A stretch of 13,243 bases of DNA from Acidimicrobiia bacterium (GTDB taxonomy: Bacteria; Actinomycetota; Acidimicrobiia; Acidimicrobiales; Bin134). Where the stretch lies: positions 1 through 13,243 of the forward strand of contig VYDF01000152.1 in NCBI GenBank assembly GCA_009843565.1. Reading direction: 5' to 3'. The notes beneath the pieces are model-generated. The model did not search any database. It saw only the letters and a list, made by a program, of their open reading frames with translations, and had not been told where the DNA came from. Made by a program: the position numbers and the translations under genes. Of this stretch, positions 1 to 6,480 are shown piece by piece. Each line of letters begins with the position of its first letter. Within the stretch, counting starts at the first letter, position 1.

Positions 1-736
1 GGCTGATGCTGGCCGCCGTTTCCAGGAGCCGGGGCAGGAAATCTTCGGTGAGCTCTTGCAGGTTGGTGCGACCGGCATGGGTGGACACGTTGACGGCCGC
101 GATGGCCGTGCCGCTGGCATCTCGCAAGGGGGCGGCCAACGAACGGACCCCAACCTCCAGTTCCTGGTCGACGAGGGCCCAGCCCTGGTGACGTACCGCG
201 TGCAACCGCTCGAGAAGGGCTTCTCCGGTGGCCACTGTGAACTCGGTTGTCCGCGATCGATCGCTTCGGTTGAACCGGTCCAGCACCTCGCTGTCATCCT
301 GTTCTGCCAGCAGCACTCGTCCCATCGAGGTCTGGTAGGCGGGGAATCTCGACCCCAAGCCGATGGACACGGTCATGATCCGTTTGGTGGGCACACGCAG
401 GACATACACGATGTCGGTGTCGTCGAGCACGGAAACCGATGTCGATTCTCCCAGGGCCTCGCTGTACGACTCCAGGAAGGGCTGGGCGATGTCGTTGAGG
501 TTGAGCGAGGCGAGATATGAGTACCCGATGTCGAGAACTCGGGCGGTGAGCTCGAAATGGCGCCCGTCACTGCGCACATAGCCCAACTCTTCCAACGTGA
601 GGAGGAGACGACGGGCAGTGGCTCGGGTAAGTCCGGTTTGTCGGGCTACCTCAGAGAGGGTCTGTCGGGGGGCTTCGGTGGAAAAAGACCGGATGACCGA
701 AATACCCCGGGCCAGCGACTGGACGTAATCGCTCAT
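1..736 (-). CDS. IclR-family regulator, PcaR/PcaU/PobR type (C-terminus cut by window edge)
   Basis: Reading the minus strand from ATG at 736 gives 245 codons with no stop before the window edge. IclR proteins usually have 250-260 residues, so only a few are missing. The N-terminus (MSDYVQSLARG) is the usual opening of this subfamily. A winged helix-turn-helix covers about residues 26-55 (TLSEVARQTGLTRATARRLL). The C-terminal effector domain carries the GLGSRFPAYQTSMGRVLLA stretch (residues 127-144), which is characteristic of the beta-ketoadipate-pathway regulators PcaR, PcaU and PobR. The gene is divergent from the hydroquinone operon, with tandem palindromes between them. I infer that it controls that operon, probably as a ligand-responsive activator, and probably also itself. 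The ligand is unknown; an aromatic compound or 3-oxoadipate would fit the family. There is no clear Shine-Dalgarno before the ATG. Family assignment is firm; target and effector are inference. Confidence 0.93.
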   Translation of the reverse strand, partial: MSDYVQSLARGISVIRSFSTEAPRQTLSEVARQTGLTRATARRLLLTLEELGYVRSDGRHFELTARVLDIGYSYLASLNLNDIAQPFLESYSEALGESTSVSVLDDTDIVYVLRVPTKRIMTVSIGLGSRFPAYQTSMGRVLLAEQDDSEVLDRFNRSDRSRTTEFTVATGEALLERLHAVRHQGWALVDQELEVGVRSLAAPLRDASGTAIAAVNVSTHAGRTNLQELTEDFLPRLLETAASIS

Positions 737-772
737 GGTCGGAGTTGACTCGTTGTGTCGATTGCCCTAGTG

Positions 773-801
773 TTCATATTACGAACAAATGTTCGCATAA
801 C
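773..801 (+). promoter_or_regulatory. Possible promoter for the hydroquinone operon, inside the operator
   Basis: TTCATA (773-778) and CATAAC (796-801) are 17 bases apart, and each matches 4 of 6 positions of the sigma-70-type consensus hexamers. If real, transcription would start near 808 with a leader of about 70 bases, and both elements would overlap the palindromes. Matches this weak arise by chance, so this is a low-confidence call. Confidence 0.25.
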
Positions 802-804
802 GAA
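776..804 (-). promoter_or_regulatory. Possible promoter for the IclR-family gene
   Basis: On the minus strand TAATAT (complement of 776-781) resembles a -10 element, with TTCGTT (complement of 799-804) 17 bases upstream as a poor -35. A start near 769 would leave a leader of about 33 bases before the ATG at 736. The elements sit inside the palindromes, which would suit autoregulation. The -35 matches only 2 of 6 positions. Confidence 0.22.
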
Positions 805-877
805 CACGCTAGCACAGAGTTTGCGGTTAGGTTGTCGGACCAACAAGGCCTGATCGATTGAGCAAAGGGGGACTCGG

Positions 878-1390
878 ATGACAGATCAGACAGGGCGGCA
901 GTACAACACGGTGTTTGGCTCGCTGGACCATTACAACAAAGGCGGGGTCGAAGTCATCAGCGACAATCCCAAGTACTACGCCTTCTCCAACATGTTCGAG
1001 GTGGCATCGGCGGCCAGGCCGTACGAGAAGGTGGCGGTGGCCAAGAACCTTGAGTATGTGCTGGAGGTGATCCGAGCCGAGGGCACCAGCGAATGGCGGG
1101 CCACCCCCCACGACGAGTTTGCCTTGGTGATGGATGGGTCGGTGGAAATTGAATTATTTGACCCAGAGGAGCCATTGGTGGATCCCGATGCCTCAGGATC
1201 CATCGGGCTTGACGGCCAGCCGGATGGAAATCCCATGGGCCGGGTTCAGGCCGGGCAAGGCCATATGACGCTCCTGCCGGCCGGCAAGGCGTACCGATTC
1301 CACAGCGACGGTGTGGCCGTCGTGCTGCTGCAAACCATCGAAGGCCCCGACACGGTGTACCGCTGGGCCGATATCTGCCAGACCGTTTGA
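878..1390 (+). CDS. hapC: Hydroquinone 1,2-dioxygenase, small subunit (HapC/PnpC type)
   Basis: This 170-residue protein is the size expected for the 18-19 kDa small subunit of the two-component hydroquinone dioxygenases (HapCD of Pseudomonas fluorescens ACB, PnpCD of 4-nitrophenol degraders). The enzyme opens the hydroquinone ring to 4-hydroxymuconic semialdehyde in the cytoplasm. The middle and C-terminal parts look like a cupin barrel: HDEFALVMDGSVEIEL at residues 78-93 and GHMTLLPAGKAYRFHSDG at 128-145. In solved PnpCD structures the iron is held by the large subunit, so this chain is probably structural or shapes the active site. The start is fixed by AAAGGGGGA at 864-872. The large-subunit gene follows 13 bases after its stop. 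On its own, this chain could be taken for a generic cupin; pairing with the downstream gene decides the call. Confidence 0.85.
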   Translation: MTDQTGRQYNTVFGSLDHYNKGGVEVISDNPKYYAFSNMFEVASAARPYEKVAVAKNLEYVLEVIRAEGTSEWRATPHDEFALVMDGSVEIELFDPEEPLVDPDASGSIGLDGQPDGNPMGRVQAGQGHMTLLPAGKAYRFHSDGVAVVLLQTIEGPDTVYRWADICQTV

Positions 1391-1396
1391 GAGGAG
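1391..1396 (+). promoter_or_regulatory. Ribosome binding site deciding the large-subunit start
   Basis: GAGGAG directly follows the small-subunit stop and lies 7 bases before ATG 1404. It excludes the longer in-frame start at 1311, which would put 31 residues of unrelated sequence in front and overlap the small-subunit gene deeply. Confidence 0.8.
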
Positions 1397-1403
1397 AACA
1401 TCA

Positions 1404-2372
1404 ATGACCATGACTGAAACGACTCCCAACGCCAGCGGCTACAAGGAATTTTCCGTAGGGGGCTTCACCTTCAGCCGCGACGAGTACTTCGTCACCATCA
1501 CTTGGCCCACCGGCAGCCACCAGATGGACATCGGCCAATGGCTCCGCTGCGTTCAGCGGGATGTGGCCTGGGGCTTCTTCTACGGCATCATCAACTTCGA
1601 CGAGGTAATCGGCACCATGAACCACTACGGCAATGTGGACATGTTTGCCGGACGGTTCAACGAGGCCTATCGCCGGGCCGAAGTGGACTACAACGAGAAC
1701 TTCGACCACGACGAGCTGCTGGGCTGCTTCACAGCCATGCTCTCGGACTGGACCAACGAAGGGTACGACCCGTTTGCCGCCCCCATGGAAACGGGCAGCG
1801 CCTATGGGCCCAGCCGAGGCGACAACGACGAAGCGGTGACCCGCCAACGGGTGGTGGCCCAGCGTATGGTGAGCGTGCCCGGCGACGAACCCATCCGTTC
1901 TGACGACTCCGGGTTCCCCATCAACCGGGGCTTCGCCGATGTCTCCCAAGACGAGCCGGTGATCTCAGCCGAGCCTGGCTACGAGGACCAGGTGAGCTCG
2001 TTCAACTTTTTTGCCTATCTGTCCCTCTCCTACGTCAACTGTAACACTTCGGTCGTGTCGGCCTGCAAGGAGAGTCTGTATTGCCCGACCACCGAAGAGT
2101 TCATCTTGCCGGTGATTCACGGCAACGACCGGGTGGAGTGGTTCGTGCAGCTCAGCGACGAGATCCAGTGGGACGTGGAAGACCGCGACACCGGGGCAAA
2201 GCGGGCCCGCGTGATCATGAAGGCGGGCGACGTAGCGGCCATGCCCGCCGATATCCGCCACCAGGGCTACGCCCCCAAGCGCTCGATGCTGCTGGTGTGG
2301 GAGAACGGCTCCCCCCGAATCCCCGAGATGATTGCCAACGGGGAGGCCCCGGTCCATCCGGTGGCCTTCTAA
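1404..2372 (+). CDS. hapD: Hydroquinone 1,2-dioxygenase, large catalytic subunit (HapD/PnpD type)
   Basis: This 322-residue protein is the size of the 37-38 kDa catalytic subunit of hydroquinone dioxygenase. Family hallmarks include YKEFSVGGFTFSRDEYFV (13-30), QRDVAWGFFYG (51-61), and, near the C-terminus, PTTEEFILPVIHGNDRVEWF followed by KAGDVAAMPADIRHQGY. The HGNDRVE segment supplies H239, N241 and E245. This spacing (His-x-Asn-x3-Glu) matches the unusual His/Asn/Glu iron site reported for PnpD, rather than a plain 2-His-1-carboxylate triad. With the small subunit it should form a heterotetramer that cleaves hydroquinone between C1 and C2 using O2. Start ATG 1404 follows GAGGAG at 1391-1396. 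A 37-base gap separates it from the CoA-transferase genes. Confidence in the family is high; the exact substituted hydroquinone used in vivo is unknown. Confidence 0.9.
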   Translation: MTMTETTPNASGYKEFSVGGFTFSRDEYFVTITWPTGSHQMDIGQWLRCVQRDVAWGFFYGIINFDEVIGTMNHYGNVDMFAGRFNEAYRRAEVDYNENFDHDELLGCFTAMLSDWTNEGYDPFAAPMETGSAYGPSRGDNDEAVTRQRVVAQRMVSVPGDEPIRSDDSGFPINRGFADVSQDEPVISAEPGYEDQVSSFNFFAYLSLSYVNCNTSVVSACKESLYCPTTEEFILPVIHGNDRVEWFVQLSDEIQWDVEDRDTGAKRARVIMKAGDVAAMPADIRHQGYAPKRSMLLVWENGSPRIPEMIANGEAPVHPVAF

Positions 2373-2409
2373 GTCTGGGTCCGAGCGGCTCTGAAGGCAG
2401 CAAGCGGCG

Positions 2410-3219
2410 ATGGGCGAATTCCTGTCACTTCGAGAGGCGGTGGCCCGCTATGTGGAGGACGGCCAGACCGTCGCCTTGGAGGGTTTCACCCATTTGATCC
2501 CATTTGCTGCTGGCCATGAGATCATCCGCCAGGGGCGCCGGGACCTGACTGTGGTCCGGTTGACACCCGATCTGATCTACGACCAGCTGATAGGGGCCGG
2601 CTGTGTCCGCAAGCTGATTTTCGGTTGGGGGGGTAATCCCGGCGTCGGGTCGCTGCACCGGATGCGCGACGCGGTGGAGAACCAACACCCGTGCCCCATT
2701 GAAGTGGAAGAGCATTCGCACGCCGGGTTGGCCGAGCGGTGGCGGGCAGGGGCGGCCGGGCTGCCCTTCGGCGTGCTGCGGGGATATGTGGGCACCAGCC
2801 TGGCCGACCACACCAAGACCATCGCCTCGATTTCCTGCCCGTTCACCGGGGAAGAGCTCACCGCGGTGCCGGCCATCCACCCCGATGTGGGCATCATCCA
2901 CGCCCAGCAGGCCGATCGTGACGGCAATGTCATGTACTGGGGCATAACCGGCGTGCAGAAGGAGTGCGTGCTGGCCAGCCGCCACAGCATCGTGACCGTG
3001 GAAGAAGTGGTGGACGAATTCGCCGTGCGCACCGGGGGAGTTGTGCTTCCGGCCTGGGCGGTGGATGCGGTGGCAGTGGTGCCCGGCGGACCCCATCCGT
3101 CGTATGCCCACGACTACAGCGATCGCGACAACGACTTCTATGCGTCGTGGGATCCCATTGCCCGCAATCGTGACGCCTTTGCCAATTGGCTGGCGGGCGT
3201 GACCGGTGAGGCGTCATGA
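2410..3219 (+). CDS. catI: 3-oxoadipate CoA-transferase, subunit A (CatI type)
   Basis: This 269-residue protein belongs to the glutaconate CoA-transferase-like branch, the branch of CatI from chloroaromatic-degrading Pseudomonas, and not the SCOT-like PcaI branch. The opening LREAVARYVEDGQTVALEGF, the following PFAAGHEIIRQG, and LTPDLIYDQLIGAGCVRKLIFGW (residues 56-78 region) are typical of these A subunits. The subunit would bind CoA and, with subunit B, move CoA from succinyl-CoA to 3-oxoadipate. ATG 2410 has only a weak site (GAAGG near 2391) upstream. Its stop overlaps the subunit B start by ATGA, implying coupled translation and equal amounts of both chains. Neighbouring maleylacetate reductase and thiolase genes favour 3-oxoadipate over glutaconate as the substrate. 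Confidence 0.88.
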   Translation: MGEFLSLREAVARYVEDGQTVALEGFTHLIPFAAGHEIIRQGRRDLTVVRLTPDLIYDQLIGAGCVRKLIFGWGGNPGVGSLHRMRDAVENQHPCPIEVEEHSHAGLAERWRAGAAGLPFGVLRGYVGTSLADHTKTIASISCPFTGEELTAVPAIHPDVGIIHAQQADRDGNVMYWGITGVQKECVLASRHSIVTVEEVVDEFAVRTGGVVLPAWAVDAVAVVPGGPHPSYAHDYSDRDNDFYASWDPIARNRDAFANWLAGVTGEAS

Positions 3220-3983
3220 GCAGCTGCCGCCAGAACGGCCAGTGGACATCTGACGAGATGATGGCGGTGGCCGCCGCCCGGGAGCTGGGCGACGGCGTGG
3301 TGTGCTTTGTCGGCATCGGGTTGCCCTCCACTGCGGCCAACTTGGCCCGGCGGATGCACGCCCCCAACGCGGTGCTCATCTATGAGTCCGGCTGCATTGG
3401 ATCGCGGCCCGACCGGTTGCCAGCGTCCATCGGCGACGGTGTGTTGTCGGAGACCGCAGTGGCCAACGTCGGCGTGGTGGAGATATTCAGCTACTGGCTC
3501 CAGGCCGGGCGAATCGATGTCGGCTTTTTGGGTGCCGCCCAGATCGACCGATTCGCCAACATCAACACCACCGTTATCGGCGCCTATGACACTCCCTCGG
3601 TGCGGCTTCCCGGTGCGGGAGGCGCTCCGGAGATCGCGGCCAATTGCGGGGAAGTCATCATCACCCTGCCCCACAGTCGGAGGGCCTTTGTCGAGGAACT
3701 GGATTTCGTCACCTCGCTGGGGCACGGCACTGGCAGCGGACACCGCGAGCAGTTGGGCTTGCGGGGCCGGGGACCGTCGGCGGTGATCAGCGATCTGTGC
3801 GTGCTACGCCCTGACCCCGTCACCAAAGAGCTGACCTTGACCAGCGTTCACCCCGGAGTGTCGGTGGACGATGTGCGGTCGGCCACAGGATGGGAACTGG
3901 CAGTAGCTGAAGACCTGGGCACCACGCCGCCCCCGGCATCTGAAGAGCTTGCCGAGTTGCGAGAGCTGAAGGCAGCATCATGA
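3216..3983 (+). CDS. catJ: 3-oxoadipate CoA-transferase, subunit B (CatJ type)
   Basis: This 255-residue protein is the partner of the preceding gene. The NAVLIYESGCIGSRP segment holds E57 in the Y-E-S-G motif, where this family keeps the catalytic glutamate that forms the enzyme-CoA thioester. FVGIGLPSTAANLARR (31-46) and the PGAGGAPEIA loop further on are also typical. Together with subunit A it converts 3-oxoadipate and succinyl-CoA to 3-oxoadipyl-CoA and succinate, the step before thiolysis. It starts at ATG 3216 inside the ATGA overlap with subunit A and ends in another ATGA overlap with maleylacetate reductase. The protein looks complete. Confidence 0.9.
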   Translation: MSSCRQNGQWTSDEMMAVAAARELGDGVVCFVGIGLPSTAANLARRMHAPNAVLIYESGCIGSRPDRLPASIGDGVLSETAVANVGVVEIFSYWLQAGRIDVGFLGAAQIDRFANINTTVIGAYDTPSVRLPGAGGAPEIAANCGEVIITLPHSRRAFVEELDFVTSLGHGTGSGHREQLGLRGRGPSAVISDLCVLRPDPVTKELTLTSVHPGVSVDDVRSATGWELAVAEDLGTTPPPASEELAELRELKAAS

Positions 3984-5071
3984 ACTTCACCTATGACGTG
4001 CTGGCCGGCAGGGTGGTGTTCGGGGTTGGTTCTCGTCGGTCGTTGGCCGACGAGGCAGCCGCACTGGGAAGCCGTCGGGTCTTGGTCGTGGCCGACGCAG
4101 CCGAAGACGCTATTGCCGCCGAGGTGACCGGGATCCTGGGCGAATTGGTTGTCGGACGGTTCTCCGATGTGGCCCAGCATGTGCCCATCGCCCAGGCGGA
4201 GGCGGCGATCTCTCAGGCCCGCCAAATTGAAGCCGACACCGTAGTGACCATCGGAGGCGGGTCGGCCACCGGGTTTGGCAAGATCATCGCCCGCTCGCTG
4301 CACGTCAATCTGGTCGCCGTGCCCACCACCTACGCCGGGTCGGAGATGACCGACATCTGGGGGCTAACCGAGGGCGACCACAAACAGACGGGCAAGGATG
4401 CCCGGGTGAAGCCAAACGTGGTGGTGTACGACCCCGAGCTGACCTTGACACTGCCTGGTTTCATTGCCGGGCCTTCGGGGATGAACGCCATGGCCCACGC
4501 GGTGGAAGCGCTCTACGGTCCGGGGGCCAACCCGGTGGTCTCAGCCATGGCTGTCGAGTCCATCGCCGCCCTCTACACCGGACTGCCGGTGGTGGTGGCC
4601 GAGCCCGAGAATCTGGACGGGCGCTCCCATGTGCTCTACGGCGCCTATCTGGCCGCGGTATCTCTGGCGGGCACCGGGACCGCTCTGCATCACAAGACCT
4701 GCCATGTGCTGGGGGGGATGTTCAACCTGAACCACGGTGACATGAATGCCGTGGTGTTGGGTCACGCTTTGGCCTATAACGCCCCGGCCATTCCTGAGTG
4801 CATGGACCGCATCGCCGGCGCAGTGGGGGTCGAGGCTCCCGGTGTGCCTGGTGCCATGTTCGACTTGGCCGCCGCCATCGGCGCGCCAACCAGTCTCGAG
4901 GCCATCGGCATGCCCGCTGATGGCCTTGAAGAAGCGGCCCGACGGGTCGTTATTGAAGCGGCGGCCAACGTGCGGCCTCCCGAAGAAGGCGGTATCCGGC
5001 AGATGCTGGACAACGCATACTTCGGACGGAGGCCGGTCGGTCCGCCATCAACAAAGGGAACCACTTCATGA
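3980..5071 (+). CDS. macA: Maleylacetate reductase
   Basis: This 363-residue protein is in the iron-type alcohol dehydrogenase superfamily and specifically matches maleylacetate reductases (MacA/ClcE/TfdF/PnpF). It would reduce maleylacetate to 3-oxoadipate with NAD(P)H, linking ring cleavage to the central beta-ketoadipate route. The N-terminal Rossmann-like domain has the glycine motif GGGSATGFGK (92-101). The family stretches VPTTYAGSEMTDIWGLTEG (114-132) and GMNAMAHAVEALYGPGANP (167-185) follow. The C-terminal helical domain carries H173, H237, H238, H242 and H252 at the superfamily's usual metal or active-site places. Genuine maleylacetate reductases are often metal-independent, so I do not assign a metal. 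Length is normal for the family. It overlaps the flanking genes by ATGA on both sides. Confidence 0.93.
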   Translation: MNFTYDVLAGRVVFGVGSRRSLADEAAALGSRRVLVVADAAEDAIAAEVTGILGELVVGRFSDVAQHVPIAQAEAAISQARQIEADTVVTIGGGSATGFGKIIARSLHVNLVAVPTTYAGSEMTDIWGLTEGDHKQTGKDARVKPNVVVYDPELTLTLPGFIAGPSGMNAMAHAVEALYGPGANPVVSAMAVESIAALYTGLPVVVAEPENLDGRSHVLYGAYLAAVSLAGTGTALHHKTCHVLGGMFNLNHGDMNAVVLGHALAYNAPAIPECMDRIAGAVGVEAPGVPGAMFDLAAAIGAPTSLEAIGMPADGLEEAARRVVIEAAANVRPPEEGGIRQMLDNAYFGRRPVGPPSTKGTTS

Positions 5072-6417
5072 CAAATCAACAGAATCCGGGCACGTCCCGG
5101 CGGGAGTTCATCCGCAATGCCGCAGTAGTGGCGATCGGCGGCGGTCTCGTGGCCGCGGCCTGCGGAAACGACGACGATGCCGCACCGGCCACCGCAACTG
5201 CGGCACCAACCGCAGCTCCGGCTACCGCCGCACCAACGGCTGCTGCACCGGAAATCCCGCCGATCAAGATCGGCTACGTCACCCCCCGCACGGGCCCGCT
5301 GGCCCCCTTCGGGGAGGCGGACACCTTCGTGCTCGGGGCGATGGCCGCGGCTCTGGGCGGAAACGTGGAGATCGCCGACAAGGACGCCGAGTCCGATCCT
5401 GCCAAAGCTGGGGAAGTTACCGCGGCTCTTATTGGCGAGGGTGCCGACATCGTGTTGGCCGCAGGTACTCCGGACATCTCGGTGCCGGTTGCAGCAGCCT
5501 GCGACTTGGGCGAGGTGCCGTGCCTGACCAGCGTGGCCCCGTGGCAGGCCCACTATCTGGGCACCGGTGGAGGTCTCGGACCCGACTTTCCCGAGCCACC
5601 GGTGGCCTCGGAGTGGAACTACCACTTCTTCTGGGGTCTCGAAGACATCATCGGTAACTTCATCGAGCTGTGGAATCAGGCCGGAGTGGCCAAGGTCGTG
5701 GGCGGCATGTGGCCCAATGACCCTGACGGCAACGCCTGGAGCGATCCGGTGGTGGGCTTTCCGCCCGCATTGGAGGCCGCTGGATTCACAGTGGTGGACG
5801 TTGGTCGATTCGACCTGGCCACCCAGGACTACAGCGCCATCATCAGCCAATTCAAGGACGCCGGAGTGGAGATCGTGTCTGGCGTGGTGCCCCCGCCGGT
5901 GTTCGCCACCTTCCAGGCTCAGGCCTTGCAGCAGGGCTTCAACCCCCCGGTGATGACGATGGCCAAGGCGCTGCTATTCCCCTCCGCGGTGGAGACCTAC
6001 CCCCAAGGCGAAGGGCTCAGCTCAGAGGTGTGGTGGACCAACCGCCATCCGTTCTCGTCCAGCCTCACCGGACAGAGCGCAGCCGAGTTGGCCGCGGCCT
6101 TCGAGTCGGCCACGGGGGCCCAATGGACCCAGCCGCTGGGCTTTGCCCACGCTTTGTTCGAAGTGGCGGTGGACGCCGCCAAACGGGCTGGTTCGGCCGA
6201 CAAGCAGGCGCTGATCAACGCCATCGGGGCAACCAATCTGGACACCGTGGTTGGCAACATCAACTTCAGCGCTTTCCCAATTCCCAACTTCGCCAAGACG
6301 CCGCTGGTGTCGGGGCAGTGGGTTGCCGGATCGAAGTATCCGCTGGAGTTGGCCATCAACGTGAACTCCGGTCTGCCCGGCGTACCCAAGGATGCCGACA
6401 TCGTTCCCATAAGCTGA
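5068..6417 (+). CDS. ABC importer substrate-binding lipoprotein (branched-chain-amino-acid/HAAT type), Tat-exported
   Basis: This 449-residue protein begins with a twin-arginine signal (S10 R11 R12 E13 F14), a hydrophobic stretch to about residue 31, and a lipobox-like VAAAC ending at C32. It is therefore probably a folded, Tat-exported, lipid-anchored binding protein. An Ala/Thr/Pro-rich linker (about 37-62) joins the anchor to a type I periplasmic-binding fold that opens with IKIGYVTPRTGPLAPFGEAD. The fold belongs to the Leu/Ile/Val-binding family, whose members also bind aromatic acids. The gene overlaps maleylacetate reductase by ATGA and precedes the matching ATPase and permease genes. 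I infer an aromatic substrate linked to hydroquinone catabolism, but the binding pocket cannot be read from sequence alone. The start is supported by the signal peptide. Confidence 0.9.
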   Translation: MTNQQNPGTSRREFIRNAAVVAIGGGLVAAACGNDDDAAPATATAAPTAAPATAAPTAAAPEIPPIKIGYVTPRTGPLAPFGEADTFVLGAMAAALGGNVEIADKDAESDPAKAGEVTAALIGEGADIVLAAGTPDISVPVAAACDLGEVPCLTSVAPWQAHYLGTGGGLGPDFPEPPVASEWNYHFFWGLEDIIGNFIELWNQAGVAKVVGGMWPNDPDGNAWSDPVVGFPPALEAAGFTVVDVGRFDLATQDYSAIISQFKDAGVEIVSGVVPPPVFATFQAQALQQGFNPPVMTMAKALLFPSAVETYPQGEGLSSEVWWTNRHPFSSSLTGQSAAELAAAFESATGAQWTQPLGFAHALFEVAVDAAKRAGSADKQALINAIGATNLDTVVGNINFSAFPIPNFAKTPLVSGQWVAGSKYPLELAINVNSGLPGVPKDADIVPIS

Positions 6418-6435
6418 TCAAGGCGGACGCAGACT

Positions 6436-6463
6436 GACTGTCCCAGCAGTCGGCCTGCGGCCG
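6436..6463 (+). other. Two short inverted repeats between the binding-protein and ATPase genes
   Basis: GACTG (6436-6440) pairs with CAGTC (6447-6451) across a 6-base loop. CGGCC (6451-6455) then pairs with GGCCG (6459-6463) across TGC. They share one base, so the two stems would compete or stack. There is no T-run, so this is not a standard terminator. Placed after the binding-protein gene, it could protect that part of the mRNA or lower downstream expression, as happens in other importer operons. Short stems like these also occur by chance in GC-rich DNA. Confidence 0.3.
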
Positions 6464-6480
6464 GTAGGGGGTGAGCTGAG

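Larger units (their letters stand above)
771..806. promoter_or_regulatory. Tandem palindromic operator, likely bound by the adjacent IclR-type regulator
   Basis: Two 17-base inverted repeats, TGTTCATATTACGAACA (771-787) and TGTTCGCATAACGAACA (790-806), are separated by AA, so their centres lie 19 bases apart. Each consists of a GTTC/GAAC pair, with a fuller GTTCG...CGAAC form in the second copy. The core 15-mer has GTTCG, five bases, then the complementary arm. As I recall it, the Pseudomonas putida PcaR operator has the same 15-base layout (GTTCGATAATCGCAC). The position in the gap next to a PcaR/PcaU-type gene makes this the natural binding site. Binding itself is inferred. Confidence 0.8.
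737..877. promoter_or_regulatory. Divergent intergenic control region
   Basis: This 141-base gap separates the divergent IclR gene from the dioxygenase small subunit. It is the only substantial non-coding gap in the window and is visibly more AT-rich around 771-806 than the genes beside it. It contains two tandem palindromes (see the operator entry). A strong purine-rich ribosome binding site, AAAGGGGGA at 864-872, lies 5 bases before the ATG at 878. The leader between the palindromes and that site (about 807-863) shows no obvious riboswitch or attenuator fold. Confidence 0.75.

Noticed and set aside
1311..1403. N-terminal extension of the dioxygenase large subunit from ATG 1311
   Set aside because: The extra 31 residues come from reading the small-subunit gene out of frame, while GAGGAG and ATG 1404 give the family-like start.
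4774..5850. 358-codon open frame on the minus strand
   Set aside because: It lies opposite maleylacetate reductase and the binding-protein gene, both of which have clear family motifs. Its translation is low-complexity, and such antisense frames are common in GC-rich DNA.
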